Positions 24,235 through 36,964 of a stretch of 64,000 nt of DNA are shown here, one piece after another. Below the pieces are notes generated by a model. The model did not search any database, was not told where the DNA came from, and saw only the letters and a list, made by a program, of their open reading frames with translations. How positions within the stretch are numbered: the first letter of the stretch is position 1; the number at the start of each line of letters is the position of its first letter. The position numbers were made by a program, and so were the translations under genes. Origin of the DNA: Callipepla californica brunnescens (taxonomy: Eukaryota > Chordata > Aves > Galliformes > Odontophoridae); the NCBI GenBank assembly GCA_023055505.1, contig JALIRH010000013.1, forward strand, positions 8,866,001-8,930,000, written 5' to 3'.

Positions 24235-24775
24235 CTAGACAAAGATTGAGGAGAAAAAATCCCTCTTACTGTAAAAGAAGAGCAAGTCCAAGACCTCAAG
24301 AATCTGAATATGGACGAATCTATGGGGCTAGGTAATATGCATCTCAGGGTCCTGAAGGAACAGGCTGATGTGGTTTTCAAACTGCTCTCCATCATATTTG
24401 TGAAGTCATAGCTGTTAGGTGAAGTCCCTGGTGACTGGAAAAATTGAAATATTACTCCCATTTTTAAGAAAGAGAAAAAGGAAGATCCAACGAACTTCTT
24501 TGGGCTGATGGGCCTCATGCCTGTGCTTGGGAAGGTCATGAAGCTGATCATCCTAGAAGTTATGTTAAGGCACTTACAAGATGAGGAGGTGATCCAAGAG
24601 CACCAGCATGGCTTCACCAACAGCAGATCATGCCTGACCCATTTGGTGGCCTTCTACAATGGAGTGACTGAATTAGGTGACAAGGGAAGACTGACAGATG
24701 TCAACTACCTGGACATCTGCAGGGCTTTTTGACATGGTCTCACACGACATCCTCATCTCTAAATTGAGAAATATG
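24235..24775 (+). pseudogene. Decayed CR1 LINE ORF2 fragment (reverse transcriptase domain)
   Basis: The plus strand encodes a broken piece of the CR1 ORF2 reverse transcriptase. In order there is a stretch like LRVLKEQADV (near 24333), GEVPGDW (near 24420), the [10 protein letters not shown] block (near 24470), [20 protein letters not shown] (near 24606), and YLDICRAFD, the palm motif A with its catalytic aspartate positions (near 24705). The frame is interrupted by a TAG at 24409-24411, a TGA at 24445-24447, and a one-base T insertion before the GAC codon near 24730 that shifts the rest. The FADD/YADD motif C is absent because the fragment ends near 24775. It is separate from the CR1 3' end at 21815-22300, since the order is reversed. 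It is an inactive relic. Confidence 0.9.
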
Positions 24776-24975
24776 AATATGAAGGATAGGATATTTGATG
24801 AAGGAATTGGTTGGAAAGATGCAGCCAAAGTTGCTGCATCCCAGACTACTCATCTTAGACTGGGAGAGAATAAATACCACACATCCACTCCAATTTCTAT
24901 ACCCAAAAAATCCCACCTAACCAAAAATAAAACAGGTAAAAAACACTTTCAGAACTTTGAAGCAAAACTGGTGTT

Positions 24976-25020
24976 AGGGTGATTGCTTACTTAGTCTAGG
25001 GTGATTGCTTACTTAGTCTA
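24976..25020 (+). repeat. Perfect 22-bp tandem duplication
   Basis: The unit beginning AGGGTGATTGCTTACT occurs twice, at 24976-24997 and 24998-25019, with no mismatch, and the following base continues the period. The perfect identity suggests a recent slippage event. Confidence 0.95.
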
Positions 25021-26119
25021 TCAGAGACTTAGTTCATATGTTTGTTTTCCCAGGCTGTAGTACCAAGCTAAGTATCCTAAGACTCGTTATTAAGCAGTCC
25101 AAGAAACAGCATCTTTTCATCTTTCTGATTGGAATTCTTCTGCTTTGCAAGCTAATCAGGTATTGTTTTCATATTAACTATGGCACAGATCTTGTACAGC
25201 TCATGAGAACAATCTAAGTACAGCATGGAAGATTCTGCACCAAAAGACTATGTAATTATTTACACCCTCACAAATGCTGTCCTCAGCTTGTTTCTTTCCA
25301 TGTTGTCTATCCACAGTTGTCTGCTTTGTGTGGATTATAAAGTGTGGAGCACTTCCAACAGGAAAGAGTGGGAGAAGTCTATGATGCAATAAGCAAAAGC
25401 TCCATAGTCAGGCTGTAACAGTCCAGGTGCTGGTTCAAATTCTAAGTCTGAAGAGACCAGCAATCTTGGGACTCTCTGTTGCTCCATGGTAAGTCATCTT
25501 AAACTTGAGTAGCCTTTTCCAGTGTGTCGCCAGAATGTTATGATCCTATGAAAAGTTTTAGTTACAACAAACTGGAATATTCTGATGGAAAAAATATTTT
25601 GTATAAACATTCCTTGAGGGTACAAATGGGAAATAAGTAAGTTAAATTTTTCTGTTTTTAGAAATCAAATTTATAAAATCCCCTACAAATACATTTCAAT
25701 TGAGGAAAGGCAGAAAATGCTAACAATGAGTGTTAAATAGTGCTGCTCACATAAAGACACAAGTATTTTTTTCTAGCACAATTACAGAGTGTAAGACATG
25801 GAGGTGGGCTTTGGGAAAAGATGTAATAAACATTGGAGTCTTTTTTTTTGCAATGCGTTTTCATAAAACTATCTACAGAAAGGCCAAGTTACCGGTGTTG
25901 GTTGTTATAATGTATTTGATTAATTTTTTCTTTTTTTAATATAAAATTGTCAGATAATCTTGTCCTGCAAAAATACTACATTTTAAAATTCACTGCGGAG
26001 CTGTCAGGCACCCACAGCTTCTCAGAGCTAGAGCTGGTACTGAGCTTGTGCTCCTTGTCAAAATTTAATGAGACGGCCAGTTCTAAAATAATTGAATTTT
26101 CATATCAGAGCGAGCCAGG
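25021..26119. other. Non-coding interval
   Basis: AT-rich, with no recognised gene or repeat. Confidence 0.45.
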
Positions 26120-26410
26120 ATTACTCAGACAATAAAAATGCTGAGTCCTGTACTGTTACTGGCAAATACCTTTTGCTTTGCTCATGAAATCAGTATGTAA
26201 ATGTTCAGGGTTTGTATTTAAGGCATCTTATGCATTTAGAGTTGTAGTACTAGCAATAATTTCAAATGGTGCCGTTGATAAGTAGCTGGGTATTTTTTTT
26301 CTATAATGTTCAAACTGTAATTTGTTTGGTGAATCAGGATAAGCACTTGGTTTATATTTTATATAAATGTTAATGCAGTTGCAGTTTAATTATGTTTCTT
26401 AACTTTTAAC
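26120..26410. promoter_or_regulatory. Candidate cis-regulatory segment
   Basis: A stretch with mixed cores: GCTCATGAAATC, ATGTAAAT near 26195, TTATGCATTTAG near 26229, GCAATAATTTCAAATGG near 26253, and TTTAATTATG near 26385. It lacks simple repeats, unlike its flanks. The call rests on texture only. Confidence 0.22.
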
Positions 26411-26600
26411 GTTTCAAAGTAGAATTTGAAGAAGACCTCTCCATCAGATTGTCTTGCTTTCGTGGAATATTTACATGAGTACAGCCCTACCGACTTAACG
26501 ACTTTTAAAAGTAAAGCTCCCTAGAAAGTTAGTGCCTGCTGCAGCCAAGGAATCCATACAGTGCTGTACATATTCTTCAACTTGCAGATTGAAAAGTTAC

Positions 26601-26622
26601 AGAAGTACAGCAGAAGTACAGC
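26601..26622 (+). repeat. 11-bp tandem duplication
   Basis: AGAAGTACAGC occurs twice without a gap (26601-26611 and 26612-26622). Confidence 0.9.
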
Positions 26623-26797
26623 AGGATTAAAATACGCAAATAATGAGAAAATAGGGAGGAAATAGTTTAGGGTATTTTAAATGAAGTTTCAAGGAAAAAT
26701 AAAATGTACCTCAACAGTACAGCAATTGGTACTACAGAAATGGTAATGGAAATGATTAAATGGATTCTCAGCAAATAATGAAATTGTTACTGTCAAA

Positions 26798-26821
26798 TTT
26801 TTATTTTATTTTATTTTATTT
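26798..26821 (+). repeat. (TTTTA)n microsatellite
   Basis: About four perfect TTTTA units. Confidence 0.85.
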
Positions 26822-29105
26822 GTGTTTCCCAGAGGTTACTGTGTAGTGTGAGGTATAAAACTGGCGGAATAAGGAGATCCTTCAAATGGGCCAGATGCCT
26901 TTGACTGTCTTAGCAACAGGAGTTTTGCATGACAGTGCAATCTTACTGAATTTTAAATGTGACAAACATACATTTGACCAAATATAATTCCCATGGAAGA
27001 GTTACCAAAGAACTCATTACATACATTGTCACATTATGCTTTCTGGCAATTATCTTCCCATGAAATATACCAATTTGTCACCATTAACATTACAGGCAGA
27101 ATTAATAAGTTGCACACATTATTTTGTTTCCCTGACCAGCTCACCTAGTTTAATAGATGTTTGTGTGTAGCTGCCCTAGACATGCTGGAAAAAATATCTA
27201 TAATAGAGAAAGGAATTAAGAAAACACTTTGTCAAACTCAAGAGAATTTGTGAAGTAAATTCTGATCTCTAATAAAAGAAAAACCGTAAAAATCTTCACA
27301 GTGACAGTTGTCCTGCTCCCCTACCTTAGTCAGGGAGGAGAGTGCATTGCTTGATGGGAGATGTAGTTCAGTGCTGAGCGTAGAACAAGAACAGTGAATA
27401 AATGCAGGAAAGATTCAACATAAATGAAAAAACTCTAGCTTCTGTGCTTCACTTATATGATGGTAGAGTGCTGTGATGAAGATTTTACAAGACCTACAGG
27501 GTTAGATGTACATCTGATGACGGTGATCACTATTAGAAATTGATTATTCATAATTACATTATAAACTGGAATTATGTGTTCAGGTGTATTTGTTTTCTAG
27601 TCAAAAATCTTAAGCAGTTCAGAAACATGTAGTTTCCTTGTTTTAAAACATTTTCACATTTTCTTTTTTTGTCTTAGTAGCTCTTGGACAAGAGGTCTCA
27701 GAAGAGGGCTGTTAAGAGATGACATAGCTGAGAGTTTTGGCTCATCTAGTTTCAATGGTTTTACACTTTTTCCTTCCCTATTTACTAAATGTTACCTTAC
27801 TAAACTAAGATCTTGCTACCTTTCTGAGGGTTCTTGTTGTTTACTATGTGCAGAAAAATGAGCAGTAGTTTCTTTCATTGGCTGAGTTATTTCATATCAA
27901 TAATGTCAGTATAAAAACTAGAGAAAGATATTGAAAACCAGGAGAAAAAATTCAGGAAGATATAAATATAGAAAATCTGAGAAACTGAATTTAGTGTTTT
28001 GGGTACAGTGAAACAAAATATAAAACTAAAATCCATTTCCTCTGGAAGAATATAGAGACTAAGAGCAGTTAGAGTTTACTGAACCTGCACATGTCAGGGA
28101 AAGAAGACAACACATAGCTAATCTCTCCCATGTGAAGCCTCTACATGCAGAAGTAGAATGAAATACAATGTACATTGCTCTAAGATGTTACAAGTTGGAT
28201 ACCTAACTCTGGCAAATTCAAGCTCTCTCTCATCTTTTCCCATTTGCCTTTTGCCAGCAGGAGCCGTGTGTCATATAATCAGGCATAAACTATGTGCCCT
28301 AGAGAATGCTCTCAAGGATAGCAACAGTGGGCAGTGGGCAGCTGCTGCAGGAGACCCATGGAATCAGCAGCCTATTGTCTTCCAAAGTAAACTGAAAAAT
28401 TGTTTCAAATTCAAGAGGCCAAATCCAAATCCTGTGATGATTTTTTAAGGACTGTGAAATAGAGACATCCTGCAAATTGAGTTCAGATCTTGTACTTCAA
28501 AGCTTGAATTTCTACTCAGTCATTCACAAGTTAAGAAAAAATAATAAAAAATAAGCATAAGATGGAAATCTTTTCTGCAGAAAAATGCAGAATAACTATG
28601 GGATAATAATGTGTTATTGTTCTTCTTGGGGTGACAAGCAATAGAAATAAAAGAAAACTTGATTTTGCATTAAAACCCTCAGTGAGTTAGGGCAACCAGC
28701 TTTACCAGCTCTGCTGCAGCAATCGTAACCTGCAGAACAACCAGAAGAATAAAGGAGCCAGTTCAAAAGCCGTGTTAACAACATCTGCACAGGGCATCCT
28801 GCTTCTGTAAATAGAGAGTTTTGCTGATTTATATGAATACATCTTCTTACATTGGCTTTTTAAAGTGCAACAAAATTTTGACAAGCCAGCCAGGAAAACG
28901 CAGAGAAAAGAAACTCAAAATATTATTATTGAAAGGTTCGGATGCTCTGAAGATGGAGAAAGCCACTTTTCAGCTTGAACCTAAAATTCTGTACTGCTCT
29001 TTTTACTAACAGTGTGTCATTACACCTTCCATTTCCCTTTGGGATTAATTTCCCTTAAAATCAATTCTATAATAACATCTAATTTCTATGGACACTTATG
29101 ACCTC
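26822..29105. other. Gene-desert interval
   Basis: AT-rich non-coding DNA. Frames of up to 96 codons show no domain. Confidence 0.45.
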
Positions 29106-29132
29106 ACTGTACTTACTGGACTGTACTTACTG
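29106..29132 (+). repeat. Short tandem duplication, period 14
   Basis: ACTGTACTTACTG occurs at 29106-29118 and again at 29120-29132, followed by a partial ACTGTACAGT palindrome. Confidence 0.85.
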
Positions 29133-29554
29133 TACAGTGAAAGAATGCTCGTTTATTTGTATCAGCTGAAATATGCATTTTGTCCCATGGCGAATAAAGG
29201 TAAAGAGTCACTATTATGGTCTTTTAGCTCTAAAAGACTTCAATACGCCTTTTCCTTATCATAAACCATCTTTATTATAATATAGTAATTACACGGAAAA
29301 AAGTAATGATCGTAATGTCAGCCACATTTAACCTCCTTTGATCTCCCATGATTCTTTGCACTGAGGGCTCAAGGAAAGGCCTTCTCTGACTTCTTGATAA
29401 CTGAATGAGTGATTATCCTCCTTGTTAATGGGCAATGATATAGAAAAGTCTTCCATATGTACAGAATATTCATGAGGAGCTGCACAAGCTGAGATAAGAC
29501 TATAAGATGCCACAAGCAATCACTTATAAGAACACTACGAAAAAATATTCATAC

Positions 29555-29640
29555 TCCGGGACACCGTGAGACCTGGAGCTTCTATAGGAGTGAGGGAGGG
29601 AGCAGGGCAGCTCCACCGCCATCTACCTGTCAGTGTCATT
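29555..29640. promoter_or_regulatory. Small GC-rich patch with CTCF-like site
   Basis: A local GC-rich patch in AT-rich surroundings. On the minus strand, positions 29629-29614 read CAGGTAGATGGCGGTG. The right half (TAGATGGCGG) fits the CTCF core fully, while the left half has two mismatches to CCAS. It is a moderate CTCF candidate in minus orientation. Confidence 0.3.
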
Positions 29641-32400
29641 CTGTTTCCACTGATATTTACATGCCCAATTTTTACCACTCTCAAGTGCGTTTGGCAACAC
29701 AACCTCTTCAGCTACCACATGTCAGAATGAGACTTACTTTTACCTGGTATCTCAGCTCCAAATGTGCACAACCGAGAAAAGGCACAAACATTTGTTGAAG
29801 TCAAAACCAAAACCAAAAAGCTTGCTTAGTTTCCAACAGCCTCATATTGCACTAAAATCAGCCACTAAAGCACAGGGCTCGAAGATAGTTTTTCCTACCA
29901 TGGTGATTCTGCCAACTTCCTGAAAGTCAGTGCAAAGGTGAAGTGATTACACCCAACAAAACCCAGATTGAACCCTTCTTTTTTCCCAACTTAAATCTGA
30001 AGCAATGTACTCAAGTCCTGTTGAACTGAGGTCTGAACCAAAACTTCAACCACATTTAAATCTGAAATAAACTGAAAAATGCATCAGTTTGACTTTCTAC
30101 AATACAGATTAGTGACAACTAGTGAGGACACACAGAACAATCTTACTGAACAGTGTAAGAAAATGAACAGGTTAGAAAATGTGCAGTCAACAGATTGGGA
30201 GTTTTCTGCCTTTGCATCTGAAAGTCACTGGGAGATTGTTTGTCTGTTGGAGAGAGCTGAGTGGGGCACGGTTGCTCTACCTGCATTCTTCATATTTCGT
30301 ACACATTTTCTCCCTAGCATAGCATTCAGCAGCAAACCATAAGTAAATGCAGAAATCTTACATTCATTTTTTTGTGCACAATAGAGATAATCTGAAGAGA
30401 ACGATGCTGTAGTTTAGAGATACATATCCAGGCTGGGGCAAGGGATTTCTGAGTATACTGACGGTGCATAACCTGAGCTGAGTGTGGACACTGCATCTGT
30501 TCAAGCATTTTTGCAGACATTTCAGCTATCAAGTGCATCTGTATTTAGGAGCCACACACCAGCATGCATCAGCAGTATGCATGTAAATCTCAGGTAGTGC
30601 AGCACCAGACAACATTTATCTTTATTTACACATATGAAATGTATTTTATAATTTCTTTCTGTGTCATTAAAAACATTTTTTTTTGTAATTTCTAAAAAAT
30701 TTACTAGATTTGAAAACTGTTTTTTTTTGTTTTTTCCCAAAAATCCTTTATCTGCCTCCCTTCAGAAGAGCAGCAAATCCTAACACGATTTATCCAATGT
30801 CCTTACTTCCGAAAGGCATTGTGGCTTCTGAAATAATGAACTACTTGAAAGTCACATTTAATTTACTTCCAAAGAAACAAGTTAGCATTGCTCAAGGTTG
30901 CTGGGGAAACAGGAAAGCTGCTTTAGATCAGTTTGCAGCAGAGACTTGCTGATATTTTGCAATTTGAACAAGTTCATCGCAACTTCAACAATCTCTTATT
31001 TTCAGACACCTATTTTTGACTTTGTGTTGTATATTCACCTTCAGACCCGCAGCACTGCCTTGTTTTCAGCTGTGAATTCTGATTCATAAATCTGTCTTAA
31101 GAATAAGCTGTTTATCAAAATTGTGTACGTATTTTCTACATTTAATCAAAGAATGCATCCAATTTCATCCCTAGAGAAGACCACAGCAGGAATCAAATCT
31201 CATTTCTTGAGTTTCTACAGTACAAAAGTTGTAATTTCAGCTGATCAAACACTTTCCAAAATCTTTTACTGGTCACTCTAAGACTTTCCTGCTTAAAGAG
31301 AAGTTCTAATAATTTCCAGAGTTATAACATTCAGTTACTGCATTCACTTACTGCTCCACTCTAAAGAAGAGAACTGCACTTGAAAGCAACATGCAGGTCT
31401 GTTGAATTCTGCTAATCCTTCTACCAGAGATAAATCAGAACCCCTTTTTCTGTAAGTTGCAGCATACAGATACGATTAAACATGCACATATCCTGTGCTA
31501 TCAACTGCATTCCCAATTTACTGAAAGTTGCAGTACTGAAATGAATGAAGCAACAGACTTCCAAGGCAACCTGTCTTTAACAGTAAGGAAAGCTAATACA
31601 GAGGAATCAGCCAGCTTTTGATACAGATAACCAGACACAGTTCATTTTGGTATAAAAGTACACCCTGCCTTGTGCAGCTGGGTTAACCATTTGTATATCC
31701 CCTTTTGACCATTTATGACCTTAGATTTGAATGATTGATGGAGTTGAGTCCAGATTGCTTTCAATTAGTCCATAGAAACACAGTTTAGAGAAAAGCCTAA
31801 AATAAAAGTACATCTTACATCTAATGTAGCTGCTGTATGTATGTGACTTTCTTTTTTGCAGACACTTAGATAGTAGGCAGTGTATTCAAAATTATTCATT
31901 AGATAATACTCCAGTTTTCCTATCAATATACTTTTGGTTCAGATATTGGTAAAGAACACTATGCTTTATCATCATTGTATTTACTTTGTTGTGTTCATAA
32001 TCCTTACTGCATGCATCTCACAAAAGTACTTCTCAAATTCTTTGTCTAATTAGTCATTTTGAGACTTCTAATTATATTGTATCAAGTCTTCAGCAAACTT
32101 TACCTTATTTTGGAGTCATTATGTTTTAAAGTCATGGTAGCAGTGTTTTCAGTTACATGCCTTATTTTATTTTTTTCACTGCAAGAAATATCCCTAACAT
32201 GAACTGAAGAGAGTAAAAAGGGAAGTGTGAAAGGTAAGCAAAGGGAATAAAAATGGAGGCAAGGAAACAGTACAGCAGAGATTTGGACCATGGCATTTGA
32301 ACATAGAAAATAAATATTAGAAACACGAGGGATGAGATAAATGTTCTCTGAGCACCTGAAGATAAGGTAAGGGGCTTGTTGAGAAAAGACCGATTTTAGA
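29641..32400. other. Gene-desert interval
   Basis: AT-rich, with no recognised gene or repeat. Confidence 0.45.
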
Positions 32401-32522
32401 AGGCAGAGCTGTACCTTCCCGAAGTCCTGCCTGTGACCTTAACAGAGGAATCCTGCTGAGCCTGGAGGGAGCAAGTCCTCGGATTCGGCAGGAAATCTCT
32501 TGTTGCTGCAGGGCATGCATAC

Positions 32523-32768
32523 CTCTTGCTGCTGCTGGGGAAGCCGGGTAGACTGGCTGCCTCCCCTGGAAATGTGCCAGTGATGGGGAGCTCTGGGGAA
32601 ACTGCTGCGTGACACTCAAGAGTTCATTGATCACTCTCTTGCAAATGTAAATGTTGCTGTCACCCAGTTCTGCCACAAAAGACATATTGCTGACATAATC
32701 AGTTACAAAACTGGAACATATAGGTGTAACAAGGCCAAATTTCAGAGTGAACTCGCGGTAGCCATTTA
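32523..32768 (-). other. Candidate protein-coding or lncRNA exon, unknown product
   Basis: On the minus strand an open frame runs from 32781 to 32317. The part between 32768 and 32523 is bounded by an acceptor-like TTTCAG (AG at 32770-32769) and a donor-like GAG|GTATGC (GT at 32522-32521). The exon would be 246 nt, with both introns in phase 1, so it could be inserted or skipped without a frameshift. The downstream half is GC-richer than its surroundings. The translation includes GYREFTLKFGLVTP near the start and GDSNIYICKRVINEL in the middle. I do not recognise the protein. The LKFGLVTP segment has a faint resemblance to the post-VWA segment of ITIH-like proteins, too weak to name it. It may also be a chance frame, since no partner exon is visible nearby. 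Confidence 0.25.
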
Positions 32769-32781
32769 CTGAAACATCCAA

Positions 32782-35340
32782 TAAAATTGGAAAGCGTTTG
32801 AATCACACCAAAACTCTCTAAGTGCTATTTTGCAGCATAATTCAAACAATATTTTCCTTAGTATCATAGTCTCTCCAGTGCCAAAATCCCAGGGAAGGAA
32901 ATGTGTAGTAACAGCAGCAGTGCAATGCTATAGTTTGATGCCATTCTTCGTTGTTTAAAAATAAACAAACTTTTACTCCAAAGTAATTAACACATTAGTT
33001 AATACAAGATCATTTGAGAGGAAAAAATGAAGATAGTTCGTTAAGGAGAATAAGGTGAGGGACTAATTAGGTCAAGGTAAGTTCTAGAGTTGACTCACTG
33101 ATGGTCAATTCTAGCATATCCAGGTTTATTTCACATTAAGATGAGTGCGCCTTATTTTGTTTTCAATCCCCCAAATGTGGTATTTATTAAGTGTTTCAAG
33201 GCATAAATAATAAGTCTTGGGAACAAGGCCTAGGGGAGAAACCAATGTGCAGCCTCTGGCCCAGCCGTTTTCATTCACTTATCAGAAAGCTAAGCTTGGA
33301 GCTCCTGAGCCAGAGCAGATTGGTCATAAATACATGTTGGACTTCTGGCCACAATGCAGGCAGCTACTGTGAACATGAAAGACTGCCTGATCAGTCCTCT
33401 TTGAACAGCAGCTATAGTGTTACTAATACATGCGGTCGGCACATTTGTTTGCAGTCATATCAAATGTGAAGTACTAACACATCAGATGAATATAGGGTAG
33501 TAGTGTTAATCCACTGACTTGAGACAGTGGGTTGCTTGATTTGTGATGGATTAGAACATGACATGTCAGAAACATAAAATACAGGAACTATTAGCTGAAA
33601 GTCAGTCATAAGTATATAAAACTTTCACGCTGGCGCTGCTAGCCATCTTCCATGTTTCCTCTTCCTCCTTTTTTCCTTAATTATCTGCTGTTTCTGATTG
33701 AAGAATGCTCTGATTTGAATTCAGATCTAGCTCATATGTTTTAAAATATCTGGTTATCTGTCCTAAGTATCTACATACAATTTTTGAAAGATCAAAGTCA
33801 GTAGTGCAAAGAGTACATTGCTTTTTGGCAGTAACAGCAGCCAAAGAGAAAGAATTACTTTGTATTCTCTAAGATAAACTATCACACATATCTGGGAGAT
33901 AACCTTGCTTTCTTGGAGGAAAACCACTTTCAGATGCCACAGATCAGAAAAGCATATCCAAGTTGTTGGTACAATAAACTTGTAAGCTGCCAGTTTGGAT
34001 TCCTTACAGAAAGAAAGATGAGTAATTTATCTGTTCCATCTCATCTGACATACTGTGTTGTTCTACTGGATGACTTCAGGGCCTGCTGACCCCAGGCTCT
34101 ATTGCAGCTGCCTGTACAGAGTGACAGCAAGGGAATTTCTGCTCCACAAAACTTATAATAGAAAATAACCTATGAAAAGAGACCCTAGAGAAGGAAAAAC
34201 TGAAGATATATAGTCACACAGTAAATCTTACCTCATAGAACACCTACTATCTGGACCACTCAGCCTCACAATACTACTTTGTGTACTCAAAATAGTTTTC
34301 ATCTCAAAATTTCAGAGCTGAGTGTGTGCATTCCCAATTTTTGCCTTAAGAAAGAAACATAAAATACAGAAGTGACATAATAAAGGTCACGGACAGCTGA
34401 GAAAGACCTCATTAGATGTTTCTGGGATGCCAGGAATGGTCTTGATCAACCAAAGAGAGCTTCAAGAAATGAAACAAAAATGGAGATGTGAAAGGATGCT
34501 CTAAAATGAAAAATCAATACTGCTGAGTACAGCTTGGCTAGCTGACAGCTAACGTTGAGTGTAAACATCTATTCTACTTTGGAGACTAAACTATCATGTG
34601 GTAACCATCTTCTTTATCTATGTGGATAAATGCAGGAGCTTAAAAGTATACTAAGAAGGAAAAATCAGAGTTTTGTATCAGGAAAACTCAATTTATCTAC
34701 AGAGGACTGACATAATATATTTGTGAAGTGCAAACTCCCTTCTTCCATAAAGCTAACTCTAATTCCTCTAAGAGTGACACAACTACACACAGTTACATGC
34801 AGGGTATGGTTAAAAATGGTTCATTTCTATCTCTATTTTACATAATTGTACAAAACATCCTAACTCATATCTCCTGAAAATAAGCCAGGCATATCCTTTT
34901 TATGCAGTGCTAATGTACAATGGAGTGACAAATCATGAACAGCAATGCAAAACACTGCCTTGTGTCAAGACAAGAAAAAGAAGGAAAAGAACAAAAATAA
35001 TGGAAAGCATGAAATGCAAAAGTATTTTAATTGCATGTAGAAGTCATTAATATGGGAAAAAAATATCCTCTGTGGAACCGCTGTAGTATGTTAGGTGTAA
35101 CATAATGGAAAATAAAATTCAAAAAAGATATAATTTGTACTCGACGATGTCAGTTTAATTGAAAATGTTGTTAAATCTCTCAGTATACATTAGTGTGTAT
35201 GTTAAGATTGCTGTCTACATAAAGGCACTCCAACAGAAACACACAATGCAATGCTAATAGGGTTAGGTGCTCAGAATGTAAGGTAACATAAGAACTATTT
35301 GATGCAAGAGTTGCTAGGGAAGGCTATTTTTTTCCTCTCT
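32782..35340. other. Gene-desert interval
   Basis: AT-rich. A somewhat more complex patch at 33230-33470 has an open frame of about 92 codons on the plus strand without recognisable domains. Nothing else is seen. Confidence 0.45.
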
Positions 35341-35650
35341 GTTAATTAAGTGAATTTAGTGCTTTTGAAAGGTGCCAGATTGACAGTTCTGAGACTGAAG
35401 TCCTCTATTCATGGAGCAGCTAGACCCGGGCTGTAGCAGCAAATCTTCCTCACACTGCCCCTCAACCTTGACCTGCAGGGCTCACCTCTAGCGATGAGCT
35501 GGGCTGGCGGCTCAGTTTCCGAGTCTGTTCATTCTTTGGCCTCTCTGGGGAGGCTGCTGATAAAGGTGCTAATTAGGGCCAATTGTTAGGGAGGGTTTTG
35601 TGCCGTGAACACCTGTCCATTAAGAACTGAACTGGGAACACCAGCATTTT
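35341..35650. promoter_or_regulatory. Strong candidate cis-regulatory element
   Basis: A GC-intermediate island in AT-rich DNA. Its motifs are a TTAATTAA palindrome (35342-35349), a GATA-type TGATAA near 35558, a CTAATTAG palindrome (35569-35576) running into TTAGGGCCAATT (35573-35584), and an E-box CACCTG (35610-35615) followed by CCATTAAG. The 12-mer TTAGGGCCAATT is shared with the candidate element at 43015-43165. CpGs are retained (CCCGGG, AGCGAT, GGCGGC, TCCGAG, GCCGTG). It looks like a conserved non-coding element. Conservation and activity are untested. Confidence 0.4.
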
Positions 35651-36964
35651 TTATACGGGGCATAGCACAGGCTCTAACAAGTGAGGACTTTTCAAGCATT
35701 ACTGACCTAGGGCCAAAGCAGAGGTAATATGTTTGGGAAAGGCAGCTTAAGGATGGCAAAATATTTTATTCAACTATTATTATTATTACTTTAAGAGAGT
35801 AATAAGAGAAATAATCTTTCAAAGATGATGTCCACCTAACTGCTTTGATGATTCCCTTTCTAAGCAGTTGACTTCCTTCTTGACTTCTGCCTTTGAAATG
35901 GGCTGTCTGTCATACTTGCTAAACTATTTTAAGAAAACATGAATGACTCAGGGCAAAATCAGAGAAGCTGATAACTACTTAAGAAAAGCAATTGAAGTTG
36001 TCTAATGATTCCATAAATCTAGAGTGTGGGAATGCCTGCATCCCCTTCATTTCTCTCTGCAGTTAAACTATTGGGAAAGGTACCAGATCCCATGTGAAAA
36101 ATGGAGCAAAGGGATGGGAATGTTGCTGAACAGAACACTTCAAATGACCAACCTGTCTACTTGATGGGGTGTTGTGGGTGAAGGGCAGAACGTGGCTTAG
36201 CTTCTGTGAAGGAACACTGGGTTTCCCATAATGATACGTGCTCTGAGAACCTAAGGTATTAGATTCACAGTGGCATTTCAGATAATTGCTTTTCTTTCTA
36301 CTTTGATGTACTTTTTCTTTCCTACAGTCCTAGAAACAAAACCTCCCTGAAACCTTGAGTCACTTAGCCCCTTTGTAAGTTCTTCCTTTTACTTGATCTA
36401 GTGCAGGAAAGTCAAATAAAAATCCTACTGTAAATAAATGTAAAGTTAAATTGAAGCATCTACAGTGATTAATGCAGCAAACACCATTTTAAAATAAAAG
36501 ATCCTTTAAATGTGCATGTTTGGTTTTTTTCTTTTTTTTCTTTTTATCCAGAAGAGGTTGACTCCAAGCCTTTATTGTCTTTCACCTCCTCCAAGGTGCA
36601 ATAGAGAGATATTGCAGCTTAGTGTTCTTGACTTCAGCAAAGAGGCTGAAAAAACATTATCAGGAAAGAGCCAATCTGCTATAACAGTTAAATAGTACTC
36701 ACACTGATGATAAAGGTTTGGGTGAAAGATGAAAAATGTGGCTATAGCTGCTTGTAGCAAAACATGTATTTCTGTAGCACTTTTGACCCCTGTTTTAAGT
36801 GTTTATATTGAATGAATAGTCGCTGCTTTATGTGACTTCGTTGTTGAATGGAGCAGTCTACTTAGCATGAACTTTTTGATGGCCTCATTTTCAGAAATGG
36901 TGTACAAAGGTTTCATGGATTATGCATTAGTTCCATTAACTTTCTATTTGAAGATAGCACAGGC
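35651..36964. other. Non-coding interval
   Basis: AT-rich, with no recognised feature apart from short poly-T runs near 36523-36545. Confidence 0.45.

Noticed and set aside
24219..24620. 133-codon minus-strand open frame
   Set aside because: It is the antisense of the CR1 reverse-transcriptase fragment.
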